Source: Glycomyces sp040645615 (GTDB lineage: Bacteria; Actinomycetota; Actinomycetes; Mycobacteriales; Micromonosporaceae). Taken from it: a DNA stretch of 64,000 bases. The stretch spans positions 337,981 to 401,980 of the forward strand of contig NZ_JBEYYO010000001.1 of the NCBI RefSeq assembly GCF_040645615.1. The letters run 5' to 3'. The notes under the pieces were generated by a model. That model saw nothing but the letters and a program-made list of their open reading frames with translations, had not been told where the DNA came from and ran no database searches. This document shows positions 45,169 to 53,881 of the stretch, one piece after another. The translations under genes and the position numbers were made by a program. Positions within the stretch are counted from its first letter, which is position 1; each line of letters opens with the position of its first letter.

Positions 45169-46551
45169 ATGGACGAGCTCGCGTTTCGCACGATCATCGA
45201 ACCCTTCCGCATCCACTCGGTGGAGCCGATCAAGATGACCACCGCCGCGCACCGCAAGGCGCAGCTGGAGGCCGCTTCCTACAATCTCTTCCAACTCCAC
45301 GCCGACGAAGTGCTCATCGACCTGCTCACCGACTCCGGCACCGGGGCGATGAGCCGCGACCAGTGGGCCGCGATCCAGCACGGCGACGAGTCCTACGCGG
45401 GCTCCCCGTCCTACTTCGTCTTCCGCGACGCCGTGCGCGACCTCTTCGACTTCGAGCACGTCATCCCCGTCCACCAAGGACGCGCCGCCGAACGCATCCT
45501 GTTCTCCGTACTCGGCGGGCCGGGCAAGATCGTCCCCAACAACACCCACTTCGACACCACCCGCGCGAACGTCGAGGCCACCGGCGCGAAGGCCGTCGAC
45601 CTCGTCATCCCCGAAGGCACCGACCCGGCCTCGCCGCACCCCTTCAAAGGCAACATGGACCTCGACGCGCTCGAAGCGCTCCTGTCCACCCAGGGCGAGA
45701 GCGTCCCGTGCGTGTTCGTCACCATCACCAACAACAGCGGCGGGGGACAACCGGTCTCGCTCGCCAACCTCCAAGGCGTCCGCGACCTTTGCGACCGGTA
45801 CGGCAAACTCCTGTTCCTCGACGCCTGCCGCTTCGCCGAGAACGCCTGGTTCATCCGCGAACGCGAAGCGGGCCAAGGCGACCGCGACGTGGTCGACATC
45901 GTGCGCGACATCGCCGCGTTGGCGGACGGCATGACCATGAGCGCCAAGAAGGACCCGATGGGCAACATCGGCGGCTGGCTCGCCCTCGACGACGACGCCC
46001 TCGCGCAGGAGTGCCGGAACCTGCTCATCCTCACCGAGGGCTTCCCGACCTACGGCGGCCTGGCCGGGCGCGACCTCGAAGCGCTGGCGCAGGGCCTCAA
46101 GGAGGTCGTGCAGCACGACTACCTGCGGTATCGGATCGGCTCGACCGCCTATCTCGGTGAAGCACTGGAGAAGATCGGCATCCCGGTGCTCAGCCCGATC
46201 GGGGGCCACGCGGTCTACCTCGACGCCCGCGCGCTGCTGCCGCACCTCGACCCGCTGGAGTATCCGGGGCAATCGCTCGCGGTGGCGCTCTATGAGCTCG
46301 GCGGGGTCCGCAGCTGTGAGATCGGCACGGTGATGTTCGGCCGCAGGCCCGACGGCACGGAGTCGCCCGCGCCGATGGACCTGGTGCGCTTGGCGATCCC
46401 GCGCCGCACGTACACGCAGAGCCACGTCGACTACGTGATCGAAGTGTGCGAGCGCCTGGCCGCGCGAGCGCACCGCCTGCCGGGCTACCGGATCACGCAC
46501 GAGCCGAAGGCGCTGCGGCACTTCACGGCCCGGTTCGAACCGATCCGGTGA
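45169..46551 (+). CDS. tnaA: Tryptophanase (PLP-dependent beta-eliminating lyase)
   Basis: A 460-residue fold-type I PLP enzyme. It has EPFRIHSVEPIKMTT at the N-terminus, IDLLTDSGTGAMS, HQGRAAERI, the PLP lysine in MSAKKDPMGNIGG (about residue 264) and GGHAVYLDAR. The enzyme family splits into tryptophanase and tyrosine phenol-lyase. At the two best-known discriminating sites this protein has Ile (SCEIG; lyase has Arg) and His (LRHFTAR; lyase has Phe), so tryptophanase is favoured, although other segments (AGRDLEALAQGL) look lyase-like. It would convert Trp to indole, pyruvate and ammonia. Divergent from an Lrp regulator. Confidence 0.85.
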   Translation: MDELAFRTIIEPFRIHSVEPIKMTTAAHRKAQLEAASYNLFQLHADEVLIDLLTDSGTGAMSRDQWAAIQHGDESYAGSPSYFVFRDAVRDLFDFEHVIPVHQGRAAERILFSVLGGPGKIVPNNTHFDTTRANVEATGAKAVDLVIPEGTDPASPHPFKGNMDLDALEALLSTQGESVPCVFVTITNNSGGGQPVSLANLQGVRDLCDRYGKLLFLDACRFAENAWFIREREAGQGDRDVVDIVRDIAALADGMTMSAKKDPMGNIGGWLALDDDALAQECRNLLILTEGFPTYGGLAGRDLEALAQGLKEVVQHDYLRYRIGSTAYLGEALEKIGIPVLSPIGGHAVYLDARALLPHLDPLEYPGQSLAVALYELGGVRSCEIGTVMFGRRPDGTESPAPMDLVRLAIPRRTYTQSHVDYVIEVCERLAARAHRLPGYRITHEPKALRHFTARFEPIR

Positions 46552-46555
46552 ACCG

Positions 46556-48178
46556 CTAAGCGACCGGCAGGTGTCGCTCCACAATGGCCTTCGCCGCCTT
46601 GACCGGCGTGGCCCCGTAGCCGAGTCCTCGGCCTGGGCCGAGCCGTGTCTCGCAGAACGCGTCGGCGATCTGTGCGGGCGCGTGCGCGATGAGGAGCGCG
46701 GCCTGCAACGCGAGGCCGAGGTCCTCGGTGAGCCGCCTGGCCCCGGCCGGTTCGACGCCTGACGCGAGGCGCTGCTTGAGCGACCGGACATGCTCGCCCA
46801 GCCGCTCGTCGGCGTACGCCGCGGGCCCGATCTCGGCCAGGAACGCCTCGCCGGTCTCGGGCGCGGTGGCCAAGGCGCGGAGCACGTCGAGGCAGATCAC
46901 GTTCCCCGATCCCTCCCAAATGGACAACAAGGGCTGCTCGCGGTAGCGCCGCGCCAACGGGGCTTCCTCGACGTACCCGTTGCCGCCGAGGCATTCGAGT
47001 GCCTCTGCGGCGTGGCCCGGGCCCCGTTTGCACACCCAGTACTTGGCCACTGCGGTCGCCAACCGCCGGAACGGCGCGTCGGCCGGGGTGTCGTAGGCCG
47101 CGGCGAGACGCATCATGGTCGCGGTCGCCGCCTCGGACTCGACGCACAGGTCGGCGAGGACCTGTGTCATGAGCGGCTGGTCGACCAGGCGCGAGCCGAA
47201 CGCGCTGCGGTGCGTCGCGTGCCAGGCGGCCTCGGTGACGCTCTGCCGCATGCCACCCGCGGTGGCGATGACGCAGTCGAGCCTGGTGTGATTGACCATC
47301 TCGATGATGGTCGCGACGCCGCGGCCCTCCTCGCCCACGCGGTGGGCCAGGGCGTCGTGGAGTTCGATCTCGGCCGAGGCATTGGAGCGGTTGCCGAGCT
47401 TGTCCTTCAAGCGCTGCAACCGGATCGGATTGCGCGTCCCGTCGGGGAGGACGCGCGGCAGCAGGAAGCAGGTGAGTCCGCCCGGCGCTTGCGCGAGGAC
47501 CAGGAACGCGTCGTTCATGGGCGCCGAGCAGAACCACTTGTGCCCGCGCAGGACGTACATGCCGTCCACTGTGGGCGTCGCGGTGGTGGTGTTCGCGCGG
47601 ACGTCGGAGCCGCCCTGCTTCTCGGTCATCGCCATCCCGATGAGCACGCCCGCTTTCTCTTGCGGCGCTCGCAGTCCGGGGTCGTATTCGCTCGCGGTGA
47701 TCAGCGGCTCCCACGCGGCCGCGAGTTCGGGCTCCCGACGCAGGGCCGGGACGGCGGCGTAGGTCATCGAGATCGGGCAGCAGTGGCCCGGTTCGATCTG
47801 GGCGAGCATCGACATGAGCACGGCCCTGGCCGCGTGCGCGCCCGGCCTGGCGTCGGCCCAGGGCATCGCGTGGGCGCCGTTCTCGACGGCGAGGCCCATG
47901 AACTGGTGCCACGCGGGGTGGAACTCGACCTCGTCGATGCGATTGCCGTACCGGTCGTGGGTGCGCAGGACCGGGGTGTTCCGGTGCGCGTCCTCGGCGG
48001 CGCGGGCGGTCTCGGCGGTGGCGAGCACACTGCCCAGTTCGCTTGCCCTGCCGCCGATCCAAGCCGCGCCCGACCACTCGGCGGCCTCACGCAGCGGCCC
48101 GTTGGTGTCGTAGAGGTTCCGGCCTGTCAGCGGCGGCGGCTGGTTGAGGACGTCGTGGGTCTCGGCGTTCGGGGCCAT
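46556..48178 (-). CDS. AidB-like acyl-CoA dehydrogenase family protein
   Basis: A 540-residue flavoprotein of the AidB branch of acyl-CoA dehydrogenases. It has the N-terminal THDVLNQPPPLTGRNLYDTN, FHPAWHQFM, MAMTEKQGGSDVRANTT (about 190-206), and the C-terminal LGGNGYVEEAPLARRYRE and IWEGSGNVICLDVLRAL. E. coli AidB is induced by alkylating agents and binds DNA; many actinobacterial homologues are annotated as isovaleryl-CoA dehydrogenase. No ada gene is nearby. ATG 48178 gives the family start MAPNAETH. It may be co-transcribed with the sigma factor 60 bp upstream. Confidence 0.87.
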   Translation of the reverse strand: MAPNAETHDVLNQPPPLTGRNLYDTNGPLREAAEWSGAAWIGGRASELGSVLATAETARAAEDAHRNTPVLRTHDRYGNRIDEVEFHPAWHQFMGLAVENGAHAMPWADARPGAHAARAVLMSMLAQIEPGHCCPISMTYAAVPALRREPELAAAWEPLITASEYDPGLRAPQEKAGVLIGMAMTEKQGGSDVRANTTTATPTVDGMYVLRGHKWFCSAPMNDAFLVLAQAPGGLTCFLLPRVLPDGTRNPIRLQRLKDKLGNRSNASAEIELHDALAHRVGEEGRGVATIIEMVNHTRLDCVIATAGGMRQSVTEAAWHATHRSAFGSRLVDQPLMTQVLADLCVESEAATATMMRLAAAYDTPADAPFRRLATAVAKYWVCKRGPGHAAEALECLGGNGYVEEAPLARRYREQPLLSIWEGSGNVICLDVLRALATAPETGEAFLAEIGPAAYADERLGEHVRSLKQRLASGVEPAGARRLTEDLGLALQAALLIAHAPAQIADAFCETRLGPGRGLGYGATPVKAAKAIVERHLPVA

Positions 48179-48238
48179 CGCACTCCCTTGGTCGGCGAAT
48201 CCCACATCGTAGTACCGCCTGAGGCTTGAAGCCAGTGC

Positions 48239-49168
48239 TCACCAGGACGCGATGAGCGGCTCGCCCGGCTCCCGCTCTCGCCATGCGGCGGTGAGGCGTC
48301 CGAGCCGGTGGGGTGCGCCGATGCCGCACGCGAACGCGATCTTGTCGCCTGCGACGGTGAAGGCCACCATGCCCACGACGTCGCCTTCGAAGACGGCGAG
48401 CATCGCCGGGTCGCCGTTGACGAAGGCGAGGTGGATCTGGGGAGACCCGCCGATGATGCGGCGTTTCGCCTCGGTGGGTTTGAACCCGGCGCGGAAGATC
48501 GCCGCGAGTTTCTCCGGGGTGCTGAACTCCAGGATCGCGTCGGAGAGCCCGGCGCGGTCGGAGACGGCGGTGGCGTCGTCGGTCAGCAGCGCCACCAGGC
48601 GTTCGACGCGGCCCGAGCCTGCGGCGGCGAGGAACTCCTCCACGATCCGACGCGCCGATTCGGGGTCGACCTCGCCGCCCCGGTGGGCGTCGGCCACGCG
48701 CCGCTTGGCCCGGTGGCCGTGCTGCTGGCTGGACGCCTCGGTGATGTCGAGGATCTGCGCGATCTCGGCGTGGCTGTAGGAGAAGGCCTCCCGCAGGACG
48801 TACACCGCTCTTTCGTTGGGGGAGAGCCGTTCGAGGAGCAGCAGTACCGCGAGCGAGACCGATTCGCGCTGTTCGGCGGTGTCGGCCGGGCCGAGCATCG
48901 GGTCGCCGTCCAGGAGCGGCTCGGGCAGCCACGACCCGACGGCCCGCTCGTGCCTGGCCCGCGCCGACCGGAGCCGGTCGAGGCACAGGTTCGTGACCAC
49001 TTTGGTCAGCCACGCCTCGGGGACCTCGATCCGCTCGACCTCGGCGCCCTGCCAGCGCAGGAACGCGTCCTGCACTGCGTCCTGGGCGTCGGCCGCCGAC
49101 CCGAGCAGACGGTAGGCCAGCGAGGCCAGCCGGCTGCGACTGGCCTCGAACACTGCGGTGCTGTCCAT
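48239..49168 (-). CDS. ECF41-type RNA polymerase sigma factor with SnoaL-like C-terminal domain
   Basis: A 309-residue sigma factor, SigJ-like. Sigma2 (about 5-70, YRLLGSAADAQDAVQDAFLRW) and sigma4 (about 105-160, LSPNERAVYVLREAFSYSHAE) are joined by a linker carrying WLPEP, the hallmark of ECF41. A C-terminal SnoaL-like domain (about 175-300) is known in this group to act as an attached regulator instead of an anti-sigma protein. Ten bp after an NADH-dehydrogenase-like oxidoreductase, the kind of neighbour ECF41 factors control. Start ATG 49168; GTG 49177 also possible. Confidence 0.88.
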   Translation of the reverse strand: MDSTAVFEASRSRLASLAYRLLGSAADAQDAVQDAFLRWQGAEVERIEVPEAWLTKVVTNLCLDRLRSARARHERAVGSWLPEPLLDGDPMLGPADTAEQRESVSLAVLLLLERLSPNERAVYVLREAFSYSHAEIAQILDITEASSQQHGHRAKRRVADAHRGGEVDPESARRIVEEFLAAAGSGRVERLVALLTDDATAVSDRAGLSDAILEFSTPEKLAAIFRAGFKPTEAKRRIIGGSPQIHLAFVNGDPAMLAVFEGDVVGMVAFTVAGDKIAFACGIGAPHRLGRLTAAWREREPGEPLIASW

Positions 49169-49178
49169 GACCTCCACT

Positions 49179-50360
49179 TTAAGCGGAAAGTACCTCTCTG
49201 GTCGCCTCGGTGATGCGGCGCTTGCGGACCGGGACGCCGAACGTGGGGTTCGCGGTGCCGACCGCGCTGCCTTTGAGGACCAAGGCCTTGAAGTAGGCCG
49301 CGGTCCTCCCGGTGAGCGCCCAGGACTTGGCGGTGACCGTGCCGTCGACCAGCTGCAGGATCGCGTCCTTGCGGCCGAGGCTGATGTGGTTGCCCACGTA
49401 CGCCAGCCGGCCCCACGAGAGTGCGTGCCCGGTGAGGTGCTCGACGATCCCGGCCACGGCGCGTTGCGCGGTGAACCCCGCTGAGGCGCAGGACATCGGC
49501 AGCGGGCGGCCGTTCTCGCCGACGGCGTGGACGGTGTCGCCGACCGCGTACACGTCCGGGTGCGAGACCGACCGCATCGTGTCGTCGACCAGGATCCGGC
49601 CGTCGTCGGCCACGGCGAACCCGGCTTCGGCCGCGAGCGGGCTCACCGCGAACCCGGCGGTCCACACCGTGGCGTCCGCTTCGAGGACCGTCCCGTCGGC
49701 GCAGGTCGCGCCGCCGGGCCCGACCTCGGTGATGTCGGTGTGCTCGTGGACGGTGATCCCGAGCCGCTCGAAGCACCGCCGCAGGTGCTGCTGCGCCCGC
49801 TCGGACAGCCACGCCCCGGGGACCCCGCGCGCGGCGAACGCGACGTCGAGGCCGGGCCGGGACTCGGCGATCTCGGTGACCGTCTCGATCCCGGTGAGCC
49901 CTTCGCCGACGACGAGGACCTTCGCGCCCTCGGCGAGGCCGTCGAGCCGGTCGCGCAGCCGCAGGGCCGCGTCCCGGCTGGTCACGTGGTGGGCGTGCGC
50001 GGCCACCCCGGGCACGCCGTGGTCGGCGACCGTGCTGCCGATCGCGTACACGAGCGTGTCGTATTCGAGGGTCTCGTGGCCGCCTTCAGCGGTGACGGTG
50101 ACGCTGCGGCGCACGGGATCGACGGCGGCGACGTATCCGAGCCGCAATCGCACGTCGGTCCCGTCGAAGACCTCGGCGAGCGGCCGGGGCCGGATGTCCT
50201 GCCCGGCCGCGACCTGGTGCAGGCGCAGCCGTTCGACGAACACCGGGGACGGGTTGACCACGGTGATCTCGGTGTCGGCGGGATCGAGGCGGCGACCGAG
50301 GAGCCCGGCGGAGAACGCCCCGGCGTATCCGGCGCCGAGGACGAGGATGCGGTGCTTCAT
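49179..50360 (-). CDS. NAD(P)/FAD-dependent oxidoreductase (NDH-2-like)
   Basis: A 393-residue flavoprotein. FAD-binding GAGYAGAFSAGLLGRR (about residues 8-23), NAD-binding VVGEGLTGIETVTEIAE (about 148-164) and the C-terminal FAD motif DVYAVGDTVHAVG (about 272-284) are present. It is related to type II NADH dehydrogenase but lacks a clear membrane-anchoring C-terminus. First gene of an operon with the ECF41 sigma factor. AGGAG precedes ATG 50360, and an ECF41-like promoter lies 34 bp upstream, so it is probably the sigma factor's target. Confidence 0.87.
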   Translation of the reverse strand: MKHRILVLGAGYAGAFSAGLLGRRLDPADTEITVVNPSPVFVERLRLHQVAAGQDIRPRPLAEVFDGTDVRLRLGYVAAVDPVRRSVTVTAEGGHETLEYDTLVYAIGSTVADHGVPGVAAHAHHVTSRDAALRLRDRLDGLAEGAKVLVVGEGLTGIETVTEIAESRPGLDVAFAARGVPGAWLSERAQQHLRRCFERLGITVHEHTDITEVGPGGATCADGTVLEADATVWTAGFAVSPLAAEAGFAVADDGRILVDDTMRSVSHPDVYAVGDTVHAVGENGRPLPMSCASAGFTAQRAVAGIVEHLTGHALSWGRLAYVGNHISLGRKDAILQLVDGTVTAKSWALTGRTAAYFKALVLKGSAVGTANPTFGVPVRKRRITEATREVLSA

Positions 50361-50393
50361 GATGACACTCCTGTCTGATTCGCGTGCCCTCTG

Positions 50394-50420
50394 AACGAGA
50401 CGGCTCGGCGATTCCTGACA
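50394..50420 (-). promoter_or_regulatory. Candidate ECF41 promoter
   Basis: On the minus strand TGTCAGG (50414-50420), a 16-bp spacer and CGTT (50394-50397). The reported ECF41 consensus is TGTCACA-N16-CGTC, so spacing is exact and 8 of 11 bases match. It precedes the oxidoreductase/sigma operon and implies autoregulation. Confidence 0.5.
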
Positions 50421-50449
50421 AGCCCCGAATATGACCCCGGTCACTTAAC

Positions 50450-50929
50450 TCACGGCTGGGGTGGACCGGGCTGCGTATACGGCTGCGTATAAGGGTGCGC
50501 ATACGGCTGGTACTGCGGCGGGAACGGGTAGAACGCGGTGACCGGCTTCGGGCACTCCCCGTACTGGTTCGGGGTCTGCTGGCTGTCCTCGAACATGAAC
50601 ACCAGCAGGATGATCGCGCCGACGAACGGGACGAACGCGATGAAGTACCACCCGCCCGAGCGCCCTGTGTCGTGCAGCCGCCGCACGATCAACGCCAACG
50701 TCGGCACGATGGTCGCCAACGCGTAGACCACGAGCGGTATGACCGGGAGCGCCGAGAGCGGCGAGGGCTCGCGCAAATTGACCACCAGCGTCACGATCCC
50801 CGCAATGGCGACCACGTAGAGAATCAGGATCGCCAACGCGTGAAACAAGACGAACATCCAGTACTCCTTGCGGCGGGCGCGCCCGCTGAAGTCCGCGTAC
50901 TTCTTGAACGCCAACCGATACCACTGCAT
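50450..50929 (-). CDS. DUF805 membrane protein
   Basis: A 159-residue protein of the DUF805 (YhaH-like) family. The N-terminal motif KYADFSGRARRKEYW (residues 10-24), about four helices, and RRLHDTGRSGGWYF (about 83-96) are diagnostic. The C-terminus is a Pro/Tyr/Gln-rich tail (HPYTQPYTQPGPPQP) of near-repeats. The function of the family is unknown. ATG 50929 follows AAAGG. Monocistronic. Confidence 0.88.
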   Translation of the reverse strand: MQWYRLAFKKYADFSGRARRKEYWMFVLFHALAILILYVVAIAGIVTLVVNLREPSPLSALPVIPLVVYALATIVPTLALIVRRLHDTGRSGGWYFIAFVPFVGAIILLVFMFEDSQQTPNQYGECPKPVTAFYPFPPQYQPYAHPYTQPYTQPGPPQP

Positions 50930-51084
50930 CGAAGGTCCTTTCTCAGGGGGTTCGCGCACTTCGCATGGAAGGCGCGAGGATCTGAGCAACGTACACGCAC
51001 CGCCTCGCCTTGTGCTTGTCACCCGCCATCGGGCTTGCCCCCGCGGCCTACGATGGCCGTCCACCACAGAAAAGGACCCCGCCG

Positions 51085-51684
51085 ATGCGCACGCTCACTC
51101 CCAAGCGCGGACTGCTCCTCGGGCTCGCCCTCGGCGCGGTAGGGACCGTCGCGATCGGACTGGTCCTGGCGCTGGCGATAGGGCTGCTCGGATCGTCGTC
51201 CGATTCGCCGCGAAGGGTCGTGATCGACGACGAGCATGTGGCAGTGGAGTTGCGTGTCCCGGCCGACATCGGGATCAGCGGGGTGTACGCGAACCCTGCT
51301 GAGCGCGCGGACTCGGCGTGCCGGGTGCTGGTCTACAACTTCGGCCGCCAGTTGACGATCGAGGCGGTCGCCGCCGACTGCGTGGACGAGGACGACGGGC
51401 GGATCATCAACGGCCGCCACGGCCACTACCGCACGATCGACGACGTCCCCGCCCCGCTCGACGTGGTCGAGGTCGACACCGGCGTGGGCACCGCGCAGGT
51501 CTTCCTCCAGGAATACGCCGAGTACACCAACACCAGCAACGAGTGGGAGGAGCCGGTCGCGATCGTGGTGCTCGACGACCCGGCCGACCCCGAGTTCCCG
51601 ACCCTGGTGCTGCGCAGCGACAAGGCCGAACTCGACCGCGAGGCGTTCACCGAGATCGTGCAGTCCCTCCGCTCGCTCGACTAA
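51085..51684 (+). CDS. Single-pass membrane-anchored protein of unknown function
   Basis: A 199-residue protein with a basic N-terminus and one TM helix (LLLGLALGAVGTVAIGLVLA, about residues 9-30), and an exported domain rich in Asp/Val with two Cys (SACRVLVYN, AADCVDED). No family is recognised. ATG 51085 places the helix correctly. Genes of this plan are frequent in actinobacteria and usually unassigned. A CRP-like site lies just after its stop. Confidence 0.7.
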   Translation: MRTLTPKRGLLLGLALGAVGTVAIGLVLALAIGLLGSSSDSPRRVVIDDEHVAVELRVPADIGISGVYANPAERADSACRVLVYNFGRQLTIEAVAADCVDEDDGRIINGRHGHYRTIDDVPAPLDVVEVDTGVGTAQVFLQEYAEYTNTSNEWEEPVAIVVLDDPADPEFPTLVLRSDKAELDREAFTEIVQSLRSLD

Positions 51685-51685
51685 T

Positions 51686-51701
51686 TGTGATCTGAGTCAC
51701 T
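51686..51701. promoter_or_regulatory. Candidate CRP/GlxR-family site
   Basis: TGTGATCTGAGTCACT matches TGTGA-N6-TCACA with one mismatch, 85 bp upstream of the desaturase start. This could place the lipid block under cAMP-CRP control. Confidence 0.5.
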
Positions 51702-51785
51702 TTTTGTCGGTGGTTCCCATCGTCGGCCCCGCCCGCTTCGAACCTGAGGTGACGGCGTCGGACGATGCGGAAGCGAGGCCCGGCC

Positions 51786-52736
51786 ATGACGGCAGCCGAC
51801 CGAACGATCAGCACCGGCCCGCGGCCCATGCTCGGCGCGCCCCGCGACGCCGGCCGCCAACTGCTCGTCTATCTCTTCCTCCTCATCCCCATGGCCGCGC
51901 TCGTCGCCGCGATCCCCTTCGCCTGGGCCACCGGCCTACTCGGCTGGACCGACGCGATCCTCGCCGTGCTGTTCTTCTACGCCACCGGCCACGGCGTCAC
52001 GATCGGCCTCCACCGCCTCCTGACCCACGGCTCCTTCCGCGCCGCCCGTCCCCTCAAGATCACCCTCGCGATCCTCGGCAGCATGTCCGTCCAAGGACCG
52101 GTCATCGGCTGGGTCGCCGACCACCGCCGCCACCACGCGTTCGCCGACAAGGAAGGCGACCCGCACTCCCCTTGGCTGTTCGGCACCTCCCCGTGGGCGC
52201 TGGCGCGCGGCTTCTGGCACGCCCACATGGGCTGGATGTTCCAGCCCCACAACACCACCAACGCCGAACGCTTCGCCCCCGACCTCCTCGCCGACCGCGA
52301 CCTCGTCCGCGTCGACCGCCTGTTCTGGCTCTGGACGATCGCGACGTTCCTCCTCCCGGCGATCCTGGGCGGCCTCATCACCCAGTCCTGGGCCGGCGCG
52401 CTCACCGCGTTCTTCTGGGCCGGGCTCGTCCGCGTCGCGGTCCTCCACCACGCCACCTGGTCGACCAACTCGGTCTGCCACATGGTCGGCGAACGGCCGT
52501 TCCGCAGCCGCGACAAGGCCGCGAACTTCTGGCCGCTCGCCCTCATGTCCTTCGGCGAGTCCTGGCATAACTCGCACCACGCCGACCCCTCGTGCGCCCG
52601 CCACGGCGTCGGTCGCGGCCAGATCGACACCTCCGCCCGCCTCATCCGCTGGTTCGAGCACGCGGGCTGGGCCACCGACGTCAAATGGCCCACCCCCGAA
52701 CGCCTGGAGAAACTCGCCCGAAGCGGCGCCCAGTGA
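51786..52736 (+). CDS. Acyl-CoA/acyl-lipid desaturase (delta-9 type)
   Basis: A 316-residue integral-membrane di-iron desaturase. The three His boxes are HRLLTH (about residues 78-83), HRRHH (about 115-119) and HNSHH (about 259-263). Hydrophobic hairpins flank them. It would insert a double bond into a fatty-acyl chain, providing the substrate for the cyclopropane-type methyltransferases encoded downstream. ATG 51786 follows GAGG; an in-frame ATG at 51765 is less well placed. Its stop overlaps the esterase start (GTGA). Confidence 0.9.
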   Translation: MTAADRTISTGPRPMLGAPRDAGRQLLVYLFLLIPMAALVAAIPFAWATGLLGWTDAILAVLFFYATGHGVTIGLHRLLTHGSFRAARPLKITLAILGSMSVQGPVIGWVADHRRHHAFADKEGDPHSPWLFGTSPWALARGFWHAHMGWMFQPHNTTNAERFAPDLLADRDLVRVDRLFWLWTIATFLLPAILGGLITQSWAGALTAFFWAGLVRVAVLHHATWSTNSVCHMVGERPFRSRDKAANFWPLALMSFGESWHNSHHADPSCARHGVGRGQIDTSARLIRWFEHAGWATDVKWPTPERLEKLARSGAQ

Positions 52737-53806
52737 CCTGGGCGCACGCCTACCTCCTGGCCGCGGTGCTCATCGCCGTCCCGACCGCGGCGGCGCTGTG
52801 GTCGCGGCCCCGAACCGCCCCCAGAGCGGTCTTCTACCTCGCGGTGACGGTCAACGAGACCCCGTTCGCATGGCTGGCCGTCCTCGCCGCCGGAGCGGCC
52901 CTCACCCGACCCGGAGGCCTGGCACTGGCCGCCGCGGCACTGGTCGCGGCCGGACTGCTCGAACTGACCCGGCGAGGCGCGACGGCGAAGCGGGCCGTGA
53001 CCGCCGCGCTGGCTCCCGTACCGGTCCACGTTCGGTGGTCATACGTTCGTATTGTTTTGGCGCCGCTGCTGCGTCGCTGCCGCACGGTCGAGCACGTCTC
53101 AGGGATCGCGTACGGCCCGGCACCTGAGCACCGCCTCGACCTCTACCGGTCCAAGGACACCGAGGACGCGCCGGTGCTGGTGCACTTCTTCGGCGGCGGC
53201 TACAACTCCGGCCGCCGCGACACGCAGTCGCTGCCGCTGCTCTACCGGCTGGCGGAGGCGGGCTGGGTGTGCGTCAGCGCCGACTACCGGCTGCGGCCGA
53301 ACTTCTCGTTCGAGGATCACCTGGTCGACGCGAAACGCCTGGTGGCGTGGGTTCGTGCGCACGGCCGCGACTGGGGCGCCGATCCCGACCGGGTGGTGCT
53401 GGCCGGTTCGTCGGCCGGGGCGCACCTGGCGGCGTCGGCGGCGTTCACCGCGGGGGACCGGTCGCGGCAGCCGGGGTTCGAGGACGCCGACACCTCGGTG
53501 AGTGCGGTGGTCGGCTTCGGCGGCTACTACGGCACGTATTACGGCCGCGGCGAGCAGACGTCGCCGCTGGGCCTGGCTTCGCCACAGGCCCCGCCCTGCC
53601 TGATCGTGCACGGGGACCGGGACACGATCGTCCCGGTGGCCGACGCGCGCCGCTTCGTCGCGGGGCTGCGCGACGCCGCCGTGCCGGTCGTGTACGTCGA
53701 GCTGCCCGGCGGCCAGCACGCGTTCGACCTGTGCCACTCCCTGCGGTTCGACGCGGTGATCGGGGCCGTCGCCGCCTTCTGCGAAGCGCCGCCGCCGCGC
53801 CGGTGA
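52733..53806 (+). CDS. Membrane-anchored alpha/beta hydrolase (HSL/carboxylesterase-like)
   Basis: A 357-residue protein. About three N-terminal hydrophobic segments (1-95) precede a hydrolase domain with oxyanion motif HFFGGG (about 141-146), nucleophile GSSAGAH (about 223-229), acid in HGDRDTIVP (about 293) and catalytic His in GGQHAFD (about 324). It would act on membrane lipids or lipid-linked esters. The GTG at 52733 overlaps the desaturase stop, so the two are co-translated and probably functionally joined. No close named family assigned. Confidence 0.83.
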   Translation: MTWAHAYLLAAVLIAVPTAAALWSRPRTAPRAVFYLAVTVNETPFAWLAVLAAGAALTRPGGLALAAAALVAAGLLELTRRGATAKRAVTAALAPVPVHVRWSYVRIVLAPLLRRCRTVEHVSGIAYGPAPEHRLDLYRSKDTEDAPVLVHFFGGGYNSGRRDTQSLPLLYRLAEAGWVCVSADYRLRPNFSFEDHLVDAKRLVAWVRAHGRDWGADPDRVVLAGSSAGAHLAASAAFTAGDRSRQPGFEDADTSVSAVVGFGGYYGTYYGRGEQTSPLGLASPQAPPCLIVHGDRDTIVPVADARRFVAGLRDAAVPVVYVELPGGQHAFDLCHSLRFDAVIGAVAAFCEAPPPRR

Positions 53807-53881
53807 GATTTCCGGGCCCGGCGACCCGTCCGCGGCCCGGTCGGCTCCGAATCGTGGATGCACCGATTCGGAGGAGGACGC

